64,000 bases of DNA, from the NCBI GenBank assembly GCA_041390365.1, contig JAWKQB010000002.1, forward strand, positions 248,001 to 312,000, in the 5' to 3' direction. The DNA is from Syntrophotaleaceae bacterium (GTDB lineage Bacteria; Desulfobacterota; Desulfuromonadia; Desulfuromonadales; Syntrophotaleaceae). Each line of letters opens with the position of its first letter. Within the stretch, counting starts at the first letter, position 1. Of the stretch, positions 18,986 through 28,085 are shown in pieces. The notes below the pieces were generated by a model that was not told the DNA's origin, did not search any database, and was given only the letters and a program-made list of their open reading frames with translations. Made by a program: the position numbers and the translations under genes.

Positions 18986-19390
18986 TCAACGAGAGATTTT
19001 TTCATCGGTGGTGACGGCCTTTCGTGGCATCAGGACCCACAAAACAATGGCCACCAGGAACAGGGCGGGCACATCGCCCAGCAGGTTGGCCCGCTCCGTC
19101 GGATCGGCTAGCGCCTGGACCAGCATGATGCCCCCATGAACGATGCTGGACCAGATGGTGAACCAGATGAGGCTGGCATGCGCCAAGGGATCTTTGGCCG
19201 CCCGCATCAGGAAAACTCCCAGGGTGGCGTAGACGCCCAGGATCATCCATTCGTACTCGGGCTGCCGCGGCATCCAGCCCCAACCGGACGGCCAGATCCA
19301 CATCATCATCAGGTAGACTCCCGCGATGAAAAAAGCGCCAAGGGCATAGAGGGCAATCGACAGGGATCTCAACCTCTTTTCCCGTTCCAT
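18986..19390 (-). CDS. Four-helix membrane protein of unknown function
   Basis: Protein of 134 residues with four predicted transmembrane helices (SIALYALGAFFIAGVYLMMM; YEWMILGVYATLGVFLM; ASLIWFTIWSSIVHGGIML; VPALFLVAIVLWVLM). The start is taken at ATG 19390, which has AAGGAAAGGGAT before it. The longer frame to 19426 would translate a low-complexity intergenic repeat (MPMPTPKE) and is unlikely. No charged catalytic residues stand out. No function can be assigned. Confidence 0.75.
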   Translation of the reverse strand: MEREKRLRSLSIALYALGAFFIAGVYLMMMWIWPSGWGWMPRQPEYEWMILGVYATLGVFLMRAAKDPLAHASLIWFTIWSSIVHGGIMLVQALADPTERANLLGDVPALFLVAIVLWVLMPRKAVTTDEKISR

Positions 19391-19408
19391 GGCTTTATCC
19401 CTTTCCTT

Positions 19409-19439
19409 CGGGGTCGGCATCGGCATCGGGGTCGATTCG
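19409..19439. repeat. Low-complexity GGGGTCGG/CATCGG hexamer repeat
   Basis: A run of hexamers (GGGTCGGCATCGGCATCG and so on) just upstream of the membrane-protein gene. Similar runs occur at 54872-54900 and 55003-55041, so it looks like a small dispersed intergenic repeat family. Confidence 0.6.
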
Positions 19440-19510
19440 TTTCTGAGAGCGGCGCCGCACGTCCAGATAAATCATACCCTGATTTCAGCATGGGAAAAGG
19501 GTTTGACATA

Positions 19511-19539
19511 AAAAAACCGCCCTTTAAAAGGCGGTTTTT
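19511..19539 (-). terminator. Rho-independent terminator after the 19567-20058 gene
   Basis: An 8-bp stem AAACCGCC/GGCGGTTT with a CTTTAAAA loop, flanked by A7 and T5 runs. On the minus strand it ends in a T-run, 28 bp past the stop codon of the membrane-protein gene. The symmetry would let it work on both strands. Confidence 0.85.
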
Positions 19540-19566
19540 GCGTGTCTTTTTAATTGAATTTACGCC

Positions 19567-20058
19567 TTACAGTTGACGGGCGGCTCCCTTTTTCGACCCG
19601 ATGACGGCTGCGATAACCAACCCGTCCGCCAAAGCGATGCAGGCCCAGAAAACCAGTTCGAGAGCAATCAGCAACAAGGGTTCGCCGAACAGGTTGAAGG
19701 GGGTAAAAAACTCCCAGAAAAGGAAGGTCATGACGAAAACGAGCCCGGAGAACTGCAAGCCCTGTTTGATGATGCCGCCGGACCAGGCGGGGGAGAGCCA
19801 GCGGAAAATGTAGGCGTGGATCATGCCGAAGAGAACGATGCCCAGGACGATCGATGCAGGCTTGTCGACAACCAGCGGGAGAGGTTCCAGCTGGGTCCAG
19901 ACCGCGATCAGTTTCGGACTCTGCAGAGGGGATTCTATGAGGATGCCGTCACCGTTCCAGCCGAATCCCAGCAGCCGGAAGGTAAGGAGCATGGTCAGGT
20001 TCATGGCAAGGCCGCCGGCCATGCCGGCCAGAAGGGTTTTCCCGTGGGTCGGCTTCAT
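19567..20058 (-). CDS. Membrane protein of unknown function
   Basis: Protein of 163 residues with about four transmembrane helices: near residues 5-28 (LLAGMAGGLAMNLTMLLTF), ~65-85, ~100-120 and ~135-155. The N-terminal Gly-rich helix resembles those of small integral-membrane proteins that pack tightly. GGAGGGACATAG precedes the ATG. It is single and terminator-bounded. No family was recognised. Confidence 0.7.
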   Translation of the reverse strand: MKPTHGKTLLAGMAGGLAMNLTMLLTFRLLGFGWNGDGILIESPLQSPKLIAVWTQLEPLPLVVDKPASIVLGIVLFGMIHAYIFRWLSPAWSGGIIKQGLQFSGLVFVMTFLFWEFFTPFNLFGEPLLLIALELVFWACIALADGLVIAAVIGSKKGAARQL

Positions 20059-20173
20059 CTATGTCCCTCCAATGAATGATGACCCCCTTTTTCCAATAAG
20101 TGTCGCTTCGAGTCAAGCTTAAAGGACCGTCCGGCGGCTTCGGCAGTTTTGGAAATCATGTTTTCAGGGCCGA

Positions 20174-21322
20174 TCAGTCGCTTATGCTGGAGGAGAATTC
20201 GTCCCAGACATGCTGGATGGCGATGGCGAATCCGATCCCCTGGGTGTCCTGAAGGATCATGGTGTTGACGCCGAGGACGCGTCCCTCATGGTCCACCAGG
20301 GGGCCGCCGCTGTTTCCCGGATTGATGGGAGCATCGGTCTGGATCACCACGCCCTCCCGGTGTTGCCGGTAGCCGGAAACGATGCCGCTGGTCACCGTCT
20401 GCTGCAGACCGTAAGGGCTGCCGATGGTATAAACCTTATCCCCCTGACGCAGGCGTTGAAAATTGGGTACCATGGGACTGGAGGCTGCCGCCGGCCTGGC
20501 CTGCAGGGACAGCAGGGCCAGATCGAATCTGTCGCTGAGGGAAACTGAGCTGATTCCGTATTCCCCGCCTTCCGCCGTTACCACCCTGACATCATTGACG
20601 GGCGAATAGTAGGCGATGTTGCGCCGTTGCGTCTCCAACTGGTCGTACAGATCCTGGTACTTTTTCAACTCGGCTTTCCGGTGTTCGAGAACCAGCTCGT
20701 ACTGCCTGCGTCTGTCGGCATCGGCCAGCTTCGCCACCTCATCTTCCATGCGGGACAGGTTTTTCTTTTCGATTTTCAGCGCCGATTCCAACTTGCCGAT
20801 CCTTTCCCGCAGCTCGGTCAGCCGGTCATGATCGAAATCCACCACATGGCGATTGGTCACGACATGCCCCCATTCATCGACAAGAAAACCGGATCCGCTG
20901 CCCCAGGGCGTCTTGATATGAACGGTGGCGGCACGGGCCTGGGCGAGGGGAGATGCGACGGTTTGGAGGGTTCCCGTCTCCGGCGGGGTGTTCAAGGGCG
21001 CCAATGCCTTGTCGACGGCTTGGGACGCAAAGGTTTCCGGAGACTCGAGAGGGAGGTCTCTTCCCAAGGGGATTTTCTGCTCTTTTTCAGTCCGGTTGTC
21101 CAATCCACTGGTCCAGAACCACTTGCCGGCCGATAGACCGACAATCAGGGTCACCACGAGCAGCAGCCAGGTTTTTCCCGTGGAACTTTTTTTGTCCGGA
21201 GGAGCCTTTACCTCCATGTTCTGAAGCATTTCCTGACGTTTTGCGTGTTTGGCGAAAACCAGTCCGCAAGCCTGACAGATTTCAGTATCCTCCTGCTCAT
21301 ATCCGCACTTGGGACATAGCAT
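20174..21322 (-). CDS. Membrane-anchored trypsin-like serine protease with zinc ribbon and coiled-coil insert
   Basis: Protein of 382 residues. N-terminal zinc ribbon (CPKC at 3-6, CQAC at 16-19), one transmembrane helix (~51-70), then an S1C/Deg-like protease fold. The catalytic triad is visible: His in VTNRHVVDF, Asp in DRFDLALLSL, Ser in NPGNSGGPLVD. Between His and Asp lies a predicted coiled coil of about 60 residues (from LTELRERIGKLESAL to LYDQLETQRRN), which is unusual for Deg proteases. No PDZ domain follows. The protease would be outside the cytoplasm if the zinc ribbon stays inside. GAGAGGAGG precedes the ATG. Confidence 0.88.
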   Translation of the reverse strand: MLCPKCGYEQEDTEICQACGLVFAKHAKRQEMLQNMEVKAPPDKKSSTGKTWLLLVVTLIVGLSAGKWFWTSGLDNRTEKEQKIPLGRDLPLESPETFASQAVDKALAPLNTPPETGTLQTVASPLAQARAATVHIKTPWGSGSGFLVDEWGHVVTNRHVVDFDHDRLTELRERIGKLESALKIEKKNLSRMEDEVAKLADADRRRQYELVLEHRKAELKKYQDLYDQLETQRRNIAYYSPVNDVRVVTAEGGEYGISSVSLSDRFDLALLSLQARPAAASSPMVPNFQRLRQGDKVYTIGSPYGLQQTVTSGIVSGYRQHREGVVIQTDAPINPGNSGGPLVDHEGRVLGVNTMILQDTQGIGFAIAIQHVWDEFSSSISD

Positions 21323-21623
21323 GGAAAACCTCCTCTCGAGACACCCGACGGCCTATTGAAAAGGTGAAGGCGTGACGGTAACCGTCAAAATCCCGCCCAA
21401 GTCTGGTTCTGACGAGATTCATGCAATCTTCATGCTGAAAAGTGTCCAATGGAGTACTGTTGCTAGGAAGATTCCGGATTGATAATGCAAACTCAGAGGG
21501 AATGAAATTTGATTTGGGTGATTTCTCTCTGGAGGGGAGGAGATGGGGGGTGAACAGGTGACTCCATGCAAACGAAAAAGGATCTCCGAAGTTTTTGTAA
21601 CCAACGGAAATCCCTTAAATTCT
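21323..21623. other. Gene-free stretch between protease gene and tRNA-Arg
   Basis: About 300 bp with no convincing reading frame. It holds the protease promoter region next to 21322 and the 3' flank of the tRNA. A purine-rich stretch (CTCTGGAGGGGAGGAGAT) near 21530 resembles a ribosome-binding site but leads to no gene. No clear terminator stem was found for the tRNA. Confidence 0.5.
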
Positions 21624-21700
<77 letters not shown>

Positions 21701-21711
21701 ACGGAACAGCT

Positions 21712-21740
21712 TATATAACCCATTACAGAGCAAATTGCAA
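21712..21740 (-). promoter_or_regulatory. Sigma-70-type promoter of tRNA-Arg
   Basis: On the minus strand, TTGCAA (21735-21740) and TATATA (21712-21717) are separated by exactly 17 bp. The -10 box lies about 12 bp before the mature tRNA 5' end. Confidence 0.75.
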
Positions 21741-21762
21741 CGGCAATCTGCCCGTACTTTTT

Positions 21763-22818
21763 TCAGACGGACGCTGTGCCTGGAGGCAGGATTTCATCCC
21801 GGCTCTGCAGAACGACCAGGGTCGCGGCGGTCAGGAGCAGGTTGTAAACCACCATGCCACCCCCGTGCTGTGGTACCACCGGCAGCAGGAAAAGCATCCG
21901 TTCGGCAAACAGCCCGGCCAGAATGACCAGCGAGACCAGGGCCACCACACGGATATCCCGCTTGCCGCCGGCACCCAGAAGGGTGGTGAAAGGGGCCGCG
22001 AACAGAGCCAGCAGGAAGAACCAGCTGAGCTCGCGGTAGGGGGATGCGGAAATCCTTTCGACGATGAAGTGGACCTCTTCGGGAATGTTTCCGTACCAGA
22101 TCAGCAGGTACTGGGCGAAGAACAGGCCGGCCCAGAGGACGCTGAAGCCGAACAGCAGAAGCCCGACGTCCCGCACGTGAACCGGGGTCTCCCGAGGCGA
22201 CTCCGCCAGGCGGGCCCGGTGATACAACCCGAGCAGCATACCCGCCAGCGCTATTCCCCCGTAGAGAGATTCTGCAAAAAAGTACATGCCGAACAGGGTG
22301 TTGACCCAGGGATAGGCGGCCGACATTACCCAGTCGTAGCCGACCAGGCTCTGGCTGACCACGAACAGCAGCAGATAGATGACGGCATGCCGGTCGGAGG
22401 CGCCGGCTGGGGTTGCCGATCGCCTGGCCAGGGTGCGCCCGGCAAGAAAGGTCAGCAGCAGAGCGGCCAGGTTGCGAAGCATGAAAAAGTTCCGGTTGAG
22501 CCAGGCGGTGGGGTGCTCCCTCCAGGGGTAGAGATCCATCTGCGGCCAGAGCAGGGCGAAGAGCACTGCCAGCAGCAGCAGCAGGGGATAGAGGGAGAGC
22601 AGCTCCCTGCGCAGGGAACCGATCCATTTCGCCCTGACCAGGAGGGTGACGGCGGCCACGGCGATGGCACCCTGGATCAGGGCGGCCCAGAAGGCCAGGG
22701 TGAGCAGCAGGGCCCCCCGGTCGCCAAAAAAGCCGCCGTACTCGAACAGGGCGATAAAGGCTGTCAGGATCAGCAGCAGGATGTAGATGCCGTTCGTGCC
22801 GAATTTGACCTCGGTCAT
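21763..22818 (-). CDS. actF: Alternative complex III membrane subunit ActF-like
   Basis: Protein of 351 residues with about ten transmembrane helices. It is the last gene of the alternative complex III operon. ActF is one of two NrfD-related membrane subunits of this quinol:cytochrome c oxidoreductase. Its start overlaps the end of the DUF3341 gene by 4 bp (translational coupling). Assignment rests mainly on operon position and membrane topology; a cytoplasmic-membrane electron-transfer role is inferred from the family. Confidence 0.75.
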   Translation of the reverse strand: MTEVKFGTNGIYILLLILTAFIALFEYGGFFGDRGALLLTLAFWAALIQGAIAVAAVTLLVRAKWIGSLRRELLSLYPLLLLLAVLFALLWPQMDLYPWREHPTAWLNRNFFMLRNLAALLLTFLAGRTLARRSATPAGASDRHAVIYLLLFVVSQSLVGYDWVMSAAYPWVNTLFGMYFFAESLYGGIALAGMLLGLYHRARLAESPRETPVHVRDVGLLLFGFSVLWAGLFFAQYLLIWYGNIPEEVHFIVERISASPYRELSWFFLLALFAAPFTTLLGAGGKRDIRVVALVSLVILAGLFAERMLFLLPVVPQHGGGMVVYNLLLTAATLVVLQSRDEILPPGTASV

Positions 22819-23252
22819 GATGACACCTCGTCCTGCAGGATGATGACGAACTGTTCCTCGAACTCGTCCTTCTCTTCCAGCACCCGGGTGTTGGGCAACC
22901 GGGTCAGCAGCAGGAAGCCGACGAAGGAGATCAGAGAGCCGAAGAGAATGGTCATGAGATAGCCGATGAGCAGAAAGGGCGGCACCGACACGATCGGTTT
23001 GCCGCCGGTGACGATCGGCCAGTCCAGGGAGGTCAGGGCCGCCAGGGCGAAACCGCCGCCGAAGCCGCCCAAAGCGCCGAACAGGGCGAAATAGCGCAGG
23101 TTGCCGGGTCGGTCAAAAAGGAGCTCTTCCGCCTCGTGAACATGGTAGGGGGTGCGGACGCGCAGCCTCTGGGGATCGATCCCTTTGGCGAGAAGCGAAC
23201 GGAGCTCTTCGATGAATTCGGCCTTTTGATTGAAAACCAGCCGCACGGCCAT
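22815..23252 (-). CDS. actD: Alternative complex III subunit ActD (DUF3341)
   Basis: Protein of 145 residues. An N-terminal soluble portion (RLRVRTPYHVHEAEELL) is followed by two transmembrane helices separated by a short loop (FALFGALGGFGGGFALAAL; PPFLLIGYLMTILFGSLISFVGF). This layout is characteristic of DUF3341/ActD in alternative complex III operons. It lies 1 bp after actC and overlaps actF. Confidence 0.85.
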   Translation of the reverse strand: MAVRLVFNQKAEFIEELRSLLAKGIDPQRLRVRTPYHVHEAEELLFDRPGNLRYFALFGALGGFGGGFALAALTSLDWPIVTGGKPIVSVPPFLLIGYLMTILFGSLISFVGFLLLTRLPNTRVLEEKDEFEEQFVIILQDEVSS

Positions 23253-23253
23253 A

Positions 23254-24558
23254 TCAACGCTCCTTCAGTTCGGTGATGGAGAGCACCGGCAGGGTTTTGA
23301 CGAACAGCAGAAAGACCATAGAGAACAGCCCGAAGGAGGCGGCGGTGATGCCGATTTCCGTCAGGGACGGGGTATAGTTGCCCCAGGCGTAGGGATCGAA
23401 ATCCCGGGCCAGGGAGGCCACCACGATCACGAAGCGCTCGAGCCACATCCCCACGTTGACAAAGAGCGAAAGCACGAAGAGAAAGACGAGATTGCGCCTC
23501 AGGCGGCCGATGAACAGGGTCAGGGGCAGCAGGGAATTGCAGAACACCATGGCCCAGAACAGGACCCGGTAGTGACCCAGGGCCCGGAACGTGAACTGCT
23601 CCATTTCGAACGGGTTGCCGTGGTAGTAGGCCAGTCCCTGCTCGACAATATAGGCGAAGGTGACGATCAGGGATGTCAGCAGCAGAATCTTGGCGATTGC
23701 CTCGATGTGGTCGACGGGGATGTAGCGTTCCAATTTCAGCAGTCGCCGCATCGGAATGACCAGGGTGAGCACCATGGCGGTGCCGGAAAAAATGGCTCCG
23801 GCCACGAAATAGGGCGCAAAAATGGTGGTGTGCCAGCCGGGGACGATGCTGACGGCGAAATCCCAGGAGACGATGGAGTGCACCGAAGCCACCAGCGGGG
23901 TGGCGAAGGCCGCCAGGAAGAGGCTAAGCTTGGCATATTGATGCCATTGACGGGCTTCGCCCGTCCAGCCGAGGGACAGCACGCGGTAGATGGAGCCGAC
24001 GAATCCCCCTTTGCGCCGGGCGGTGACGGCCAGGTCGGGGATGATGCCGACATAAAAAAAGATCAGGCTGACAAGCATGTAGGTGGAGACGGCGAACACG
24101 TCCCAGACCAGCGGCGAGCGGAAATTGACCCAGAGCTGGCGCTGGTTGGGATAGGGGAGCAGGTAGTAGAAGCGCCAGACCCGTCCGAGATGGATGAGGG
24201 GAAACAGTCCGGCAACCATCAGGGCAAAGATGGTCATCGCCTCGGCCGTGCGGTTGAAGCTGGTGCGGAACCGGGCCCGGAAAATAAACAGGACCGCTGA
24301 AATCAGCGTTCCGCTGTGGGCGATTCCCACCCAGAAGACAAAGTTGGCGATGTAGACTCCCCAACCGACGGGATTGTTGATCCCGGCTACACCCATGCCG
24401 AGGGCGATCTGACGGCCCCACAGCAGCAGTCCTCCGCCGAAAAGCAGGGCGCTCAGGCCGAGGGCCGCCAGATAGAGGAAGCTGGGACGGCTCATGGCCG
24501 CCAAAACATCCTTTTCCACTTCAAGAGCAGGGGTGCTCGAATCGTTCATCGCAGACAT
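23254..24558 (-). CDS. actC: Alternative complex III membrane subunit ActC (NrfD/PsrC family)
   Basis: Protein of 434 residues with about ten transmembrane helices of the NrfD/PsrC type, the quinol-binding membrane partner of the iron-sulfur subunit. Typical features are VGWGVYIANFVFWVGIAHSGT near residues 60-85 and the MWLERFVIVVASL helix late in the protein. In the family it takes electrons from quinol and passes them to ActB. The frame starts MSAMNDSS; either Met could be the start. It follows actB by 16 bp. Confidence 0.92.
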   Translation of the reverse strand: MSAMNDSSTPALEVEKDVLAAMSRPSFLYLAALGLSALLFGGGLLLWGRQIALGMGVAGINNPVGWGVYIANFVFWVGIAHSGTLISAVLFIFRARFRTSFNRTAEAMTIFALMVAGLFPLIHLGRVWRFYYLLPYPNQRQLWVNFRSPLVWDVFAVSTYMLVSLIFFYVGIIPDLAVTARRKGGFVGSIYRVLSLGWTGEARQWHQYAKLSLFLAAFATPLVASVHSIVSWDFAVSIVPGWHTTIFAPYFVAGAIFSGTAMVLTLVIPMRRLLKLERYIPVDHIEAIAKILLLTSLIVTFAYIVEQGLAYYHGNPFEMEQFTFRALGHYRVLFWAMVFCNSLLPLTLFIGRLRRNLVFLFVLSLFVNVGMWLERFVIVVASLARDFDPYAWGNYTPSLTEIGITAASFGLFSMVFLLFVKTLPVLSITELKER

Positions 24559-24574
24559 CCGCTGTTAAATCCGT

Positions 24575-27388
24575 TCAGATTTTGGTCGGCTCCGGCTTCG
24601 TTCCTTGTCCCGGGCGCAGGTAGTAGACGGCCGGCTCCGTCCCTAGCTGCGAGAACACCCGGTAGGCCCTCTGGTCTCCGATCAGGCTGTTCACACGGCT
24701 GTTTTTGTCGAGCATGTTGCCGAAGACAATGGCGCTGGTCGGGCAACTCTGGGCACAGGCCGGTGTCGCTTCGCCATCCCGCACCGGACGCTTTTCATCC
24801 TTGGCGTGGTCCAGGGCTGCCCGGAGCCGCTGAATGCAGAAGGTGCACTTTTCCATCATCCCCTTGCTGCGCATGGTCACATCGGGATTGAGCATCCGGT
24901 TTGCCGGTGCGGGCCATTTGGGATCCCACCAGTTGAAACGCCGCACCTTGTAGGGGCAGTTGTTGCTGCAGTAGCGCGTTCCCACGCAGCGGCTGTAGAC
25001 CTGGATATTCAGGCCTTCAGGATTGTGATAGGCGGCATACACCGGACAAACCGGCTCGCAGGGGGCGAAGGTGCAGTGCTGACAGAGCATCGGGATGAAT
25101 TCCACCCGCCCGTCTTCGTCGTAAAAGGGCTCGATCCGCAGCCAGGACATCTCCCGCCCCTTGAGGTGTTCTTCGGGGCCCACCAGCGGCACGTTGTTTT
25201 CCATATAACAGGCTGCGGCACAGGCCCCGCACCCGATGCACCGTTTCAGGTCGATGACCATCGTCCAGCGATACTCCTCGTAGGACGGCTCAGGGTAGAG
25301 GGAATAGCGCTTATGGCTCTCTTCCTTTTTCCGATGAATGGGTCTGGGTATGATTCCTCTTCCGTGCTGCGAAAAGGAGCCCGATAGAATCGGCAGAGGC
25401 CGCAGGGTGCCGGTGCGGCGCAATTGCAGGCTATCCAGATATCTTATGGCCTCACCTGATTGCGGGTCGAAGGCGACCGCCGAAGGGCTCACGCTGTCCA
25501 GAGGCAAGGTCAGCACCTCGGCGGGGAGCCCGGGCTGAACTTGTACCGGCCGGATGATTTCCCCGGCAGCGCTGTTGAGTTGCAGCTCCAGGCTGTCTTT
25601 CAGGTCGTACCGCACTGCGGTTTCCGGGCCAACGCTCACCCAGTTGCCATAGGAGATGGTGGTCAGCGGGTCTGGAACCTCGTGGAGCAGGGGCAATGGC
25701 CGGCTGCGCCCGTCAAAAGTCCGGATCGAGTGGGTGAGAACCGCGACCGGTTTTGGCAAAGGCGCCGGCCATTGAAGCTGCCGCAGGATTTCGGCGGTCC
25801 GAGCCGGTTCCATTGCCGTGGTTCTTTCTTTGGCTTCGGTGGAAAAATATCCTTTTTCGAGCAGTTGCTGGAGTTGGTTACGGTCGAATTCTCTTTGCCA
25901 CCGGTTTTTCAGATAAGCCTGCCAATCGGCAGCGGGTTGGCCGTTCAATTGACCGCGCAGGCGAAGCAGGATTTCCCCCTCGGGGAGGGTCTGGTCCAGA
26001 GGGGTGAGCATCGGCTGCAGCAGAGAATGGACGCCTTTGCGCGGCTCGATATCTCCCCAGGTTTCGAGGCTGTGAGAAAGGGGCAGGACCAGGTCCATCA
26101 GAGCGGTGGTTTCGTCGGGGATGTCGGCAAAGCCAACCCTGAGCTGTGCCTTTTCAAACGCCTGGGGCAGGTCGAGACCCCTGGGGGTGTGGAAGACAGG
26201 ATTGCAGCGGGTGACCATGAAAACACCGACTTCATCGGCTGCCAGGTGATTGATCAGATCTTTTATGTCGAGCAGACTGCCCACCGAGGCAAAGTTGGCT
26301 GCCGAGGTGAAGTCGATTCCGCCCCAGGGGGAGGAAATAAGCCATTGGATCAAAGCTCCCAGGAGAGCCGTGGCATTTCCGCCGCCGTGGGCTGTTGCGA
26401 CTCCGCCGACGATCAGCAGAGGTTTTTCGGCACGGACGATGCTATTAACCAGGTCTTCCAGTTGTGCAGCACTCAGGCCGGTGGCGGCAGCGGTCGCTTC
26501 GGTGGTCTGCTCAGGCAGGATGCCGTTCAGGGCGGCCGGCCAACGCTTGCCGAACCGGTTGTCGGCCGCGAGTGTCTGCAAGAGCCAGGACAGCAGGTGC
26601 GGTTCGGCTCCTGGTTTTGCCGAAAGGCGCAGCGAGGCATTGGCCCCGGTCAGGGACAGGTGCGGTTCGAGGTGTATCCAGCGGAAGTTGTCCCGTTCCC
26701 GGGCAAGGGTAAGTTGAGCGGCGAAATCGACCGGGCTGATGAAGGTTTCCAGGATGTCGGCGCCTACGGTCACCAGCAGATCGGCCTGCTCGATTCGGAA
26801 ATAGGGTACATCCTTCCGGTCGAACAGCACCTGGTAGCCTTGTCGGATCCCGGCATGGGAAAAGGGCTCGAACTCCGGCAGCCGCTCGAGCAGCAGGGCA
26901 GGGCAACTCTGCTCGATAAGATCCGCAAGTGACCCGGTAGTGCGTCCGGAGAGGAAATAATTATGCCGCCCCTGGTCCTGACCGTTCCGCAGGGCGGAGA
27001 CGATTCTCTCCAGGGCCTGGGACCAGGAAATCGGCTCCAGTCGGCCCTCGGCGTTTTTCTGCAGGGGTGTCCTGATGCGCTCCGGATGGTACAGGCGCCA
27101 TAGGGAAGCCTGGCCCCGCATGCAAAGGCCGCCGCGGCTGACCGGGTGTTCGGGAATACCTTCCAGCTTGACCGGCCGCCCTTCCCGCAGCCGGGCCTGG
27201 ATGCCGCAATGGGCCGGGCACTCGGTGCAGGTCGATGGGCGCCAGATGCCAACTCCCGGGATGATACCCTCCTCGACCGGGACCAGGTAGGAAATCAGCT
27301 CCTTCTGCCCCGTATCGGAGCCGCAGGAAGAGAGCAGCGTGGCGCCGGAAACCAGTCCGAGTATTTGCAGAAATTCCCGACGATCCAT
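24575..27388 (-). CDS. actB: Alternative complex III ActB: molybdopterin-oxidoreductase-like + Fe-S ferredoxin fusion
   Basis: Protein of 937 residues. The N-terminus MDRREFLQILGLVSG leads to LLSSC, a Tat-type signal that may be lipidated. Residues ~50-650 are a molybdopterin-oxidoreductase-like domain, and residues ~720-930 an NrfC-like four-cluster ferredoxin domain with CIGCGACAAAC, CQHCTFAPCEPVC, CVGTRYCSNNC and CTFC...CAQSC. The first domain keeps CTECPAHC plus GGLCMRGQ, which would bind a further [4Fe-4S]; well-studied ActB proteins lack a metal site in that domain, as far as I know. In the family, electrons pass from ActC through these clusters to the heme subunits. AAGGAGG precedes the ATG. 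Confidence 0.9.
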   Translation of the reverse strand: MDRREFLQILGLVSGATLLSSCGSDTGQKELISYLVPVEEGIIPGVGIWRPSTCTECPAHCGIQARLREGRPVKLEGIPEHPVSRGGLCMRGQASLWRLYHPERIRTPLQKNAEGRLEPISWSQALERIVSALRNGQDQGRHNYFLSGRTTGSLADLIEQSCPALLLERLPEFEPFSHAGIRQGYQVLFDRKDVPYFRIEQADLLVTVGADILETFISPVDFAAQLTLARERDNFRWIHLEPHLSLTGANASLRLSAKPGAEPHLLSWLLQTLAADNRFGKRWPAALNGILPEQTTEATAAATGLSAAQLEDLVNSIVRAEKPLLIVGGVATAHGGGNATALLGALIQWLISSPWGGIDFTSAANFASVGSLLDIKDLINHLAADEVGVFMVTRCNPVFHTPRGLDLPQAFEKAQLRVGFADIPDETTALMDLVLPLSHSLETWGDIEPRKGVHSLLQPMLTPLDQTLPEGEILLRLRGQLNGQPAADWQAYLKNRWQREFDRNQLQQLLEKGYFSTEAKERTTAMEPARTAEILRQLQWPAPLPKPVAVLTHSIRTFDGRSRPLPLLHEVPDPLTTISYGNWVSVGPETAVRYDLKDSLELQLNSAAGEIIRPVQVQPGLPAEVLTLPLDSVSPSAVAFDPQSGEAIRYLDSLQLRRTGTLRPLPILSGSFSQHGRGIIPRPIHRKKEESHKRYSLYPEPSYEEYRWTMVIDLKRCIGCGACAAACYMENNVPLVGPEEHLKGREMSWLRIEPFYDEDGRVEFIPMLCQHCTFAPCEPVCPVYAAYHNPEGLNIQVYSRCVGTRYCSNNCPYKVRRFNWWDPKWPAPANRMLNPDVTMRSKGMMEKCTFCIQRLRAALDHAKDEKRPVRDGEATPACAQSCPTSAIVFGNMLDKNSRVNSLIGDQRAYRVFSQLGTEPAVYYLRPGQGTKPEPTKI

Positions 27389-27420
27389 GGAATGAAAAAC
27401 CTCCTTGTTTTAGCACTCGC

Positions 27421-27538
27421 AAATCAGATTCGTCATGCCCGAGTGGGTCAATCGGGCATCCATGATTTCAAGGACTTACTGGCTGGATTCCCGATCAAAA
27501 CAACCTCGGGAATGACTTTTTGCGAGACCATCTGATTT
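27421..27538. repeat. MITE-like palindromic element between actA and actB
   Basis: A 118-bp imperfect palindrome. The outer inverted repeat is AAATCAGAT/ATCTGATTT (27421-27429 and 27530-27538). Inside are two inverted copies of a hairpin motif, GTCATGCCCGA...TCGGGCATCCA (27432-27462) and TGGATTCCCGA...TCGGGAATGAC (27484-27516). It encodes no protein. Its sequence style matches dispersed hairpin repeats common in related genomes. It lies in the transcribed spacer of the act operon. Confidence 0.75.
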
Positions 27539-27572
27539 AAGCCGAGAACCCTAAAGGGCTTCCGGGAGTGCC

Positions 27573-28085
27573 TTATTGATGGCAGGTGCTGCAATCCCAG
27601 GGGGCACCCTGGGTACGGTGGCAGGTCACGCACCAGCCCATTTTCAACGACCGCACCTGCTGAATCTCGACCATCTGCTCGACTCCGCCGTGGCACGCAG
27701 CACAGGAGACACCGGCCTTGACATGCCGCTTGTGGGTAAAATAGATAAAATCGGGCAAGGCGTGAATTCTGACCCAGTGAATGGCTTCCTTGCGCTCATA
27801 ATATTGTTTGAGCTTTATTATTTCCGGCTGATCGGTAGCAATTGTTTCATGGCAGGACATGCATTTGGAAAGGGGCGGGACGCCTGCATGGCGACTGACC
27901 GCGACCGACTCATGGCAGAAGTCGCAGGCCAGACCGAGGCGGCCGGCGTGAACGGTGTGGGGAAACGCCACGGGCTGCTCCGGCTTCTCCTGTACACGAC
28001 TCCTTAAAAGAGCCCATGCGGTAATGGCCAGAAGGCAGAAAATGAAAAATGCCGACAGCGCGATGAAAAAAACCCGTCTCATCAT
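27573..28085 (-). CDS. actA: Alternative complex III pentaheme cytochrome c, ActA
   Basis: Protein of 170 residues. An N-terminal membrane anchor or uncleaved signal (FFIALSAFFIFCLLAITAWALL) precedes five CXXCH heme c motifs: CDFCH, CMSCH, CAACH, CVTCH and CSTCH. Pentaheme ActA is the expected periplasmic electron-accepting subunit of alternative complex III. It overlaps the upstream membrane/cytochrome c gene by 4 bp. A gap of about 185 bp to actB is filled by the palindromic repeat. Confidence 0.92.
   Translation of the reverse strand: MMRRVFFIALSAFFIFCLLAITAWALLRSRVQEKPEQPVAFPHTVHAGRLGLACDFCHESVAVSRHAGVPPLSKCMSCHETIATDQPEIIKLKQYYERKEAIHWVRIHALPDFIYFTHKRHVKAGVSCAACHGGVEQMVEIQQVRSLKMGWCVTCHRTQGAPWDCSTCHQ

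Noticed and set aside
21865..22962. Gln/Gly-rich plus-strand frame opposite actF and actD
   Set aside because: Composition reflects the complement of hydrophobic codons; the minus-strand genes have coupled starts and clear membrane helices.
25460..26932. 490-residue plus-strand frame opposite actB
   Set aside because: Antisense shadow of the iron-sulfur subunit in GC-rich DNA; no ribosome-binding site and no recognisable motif.
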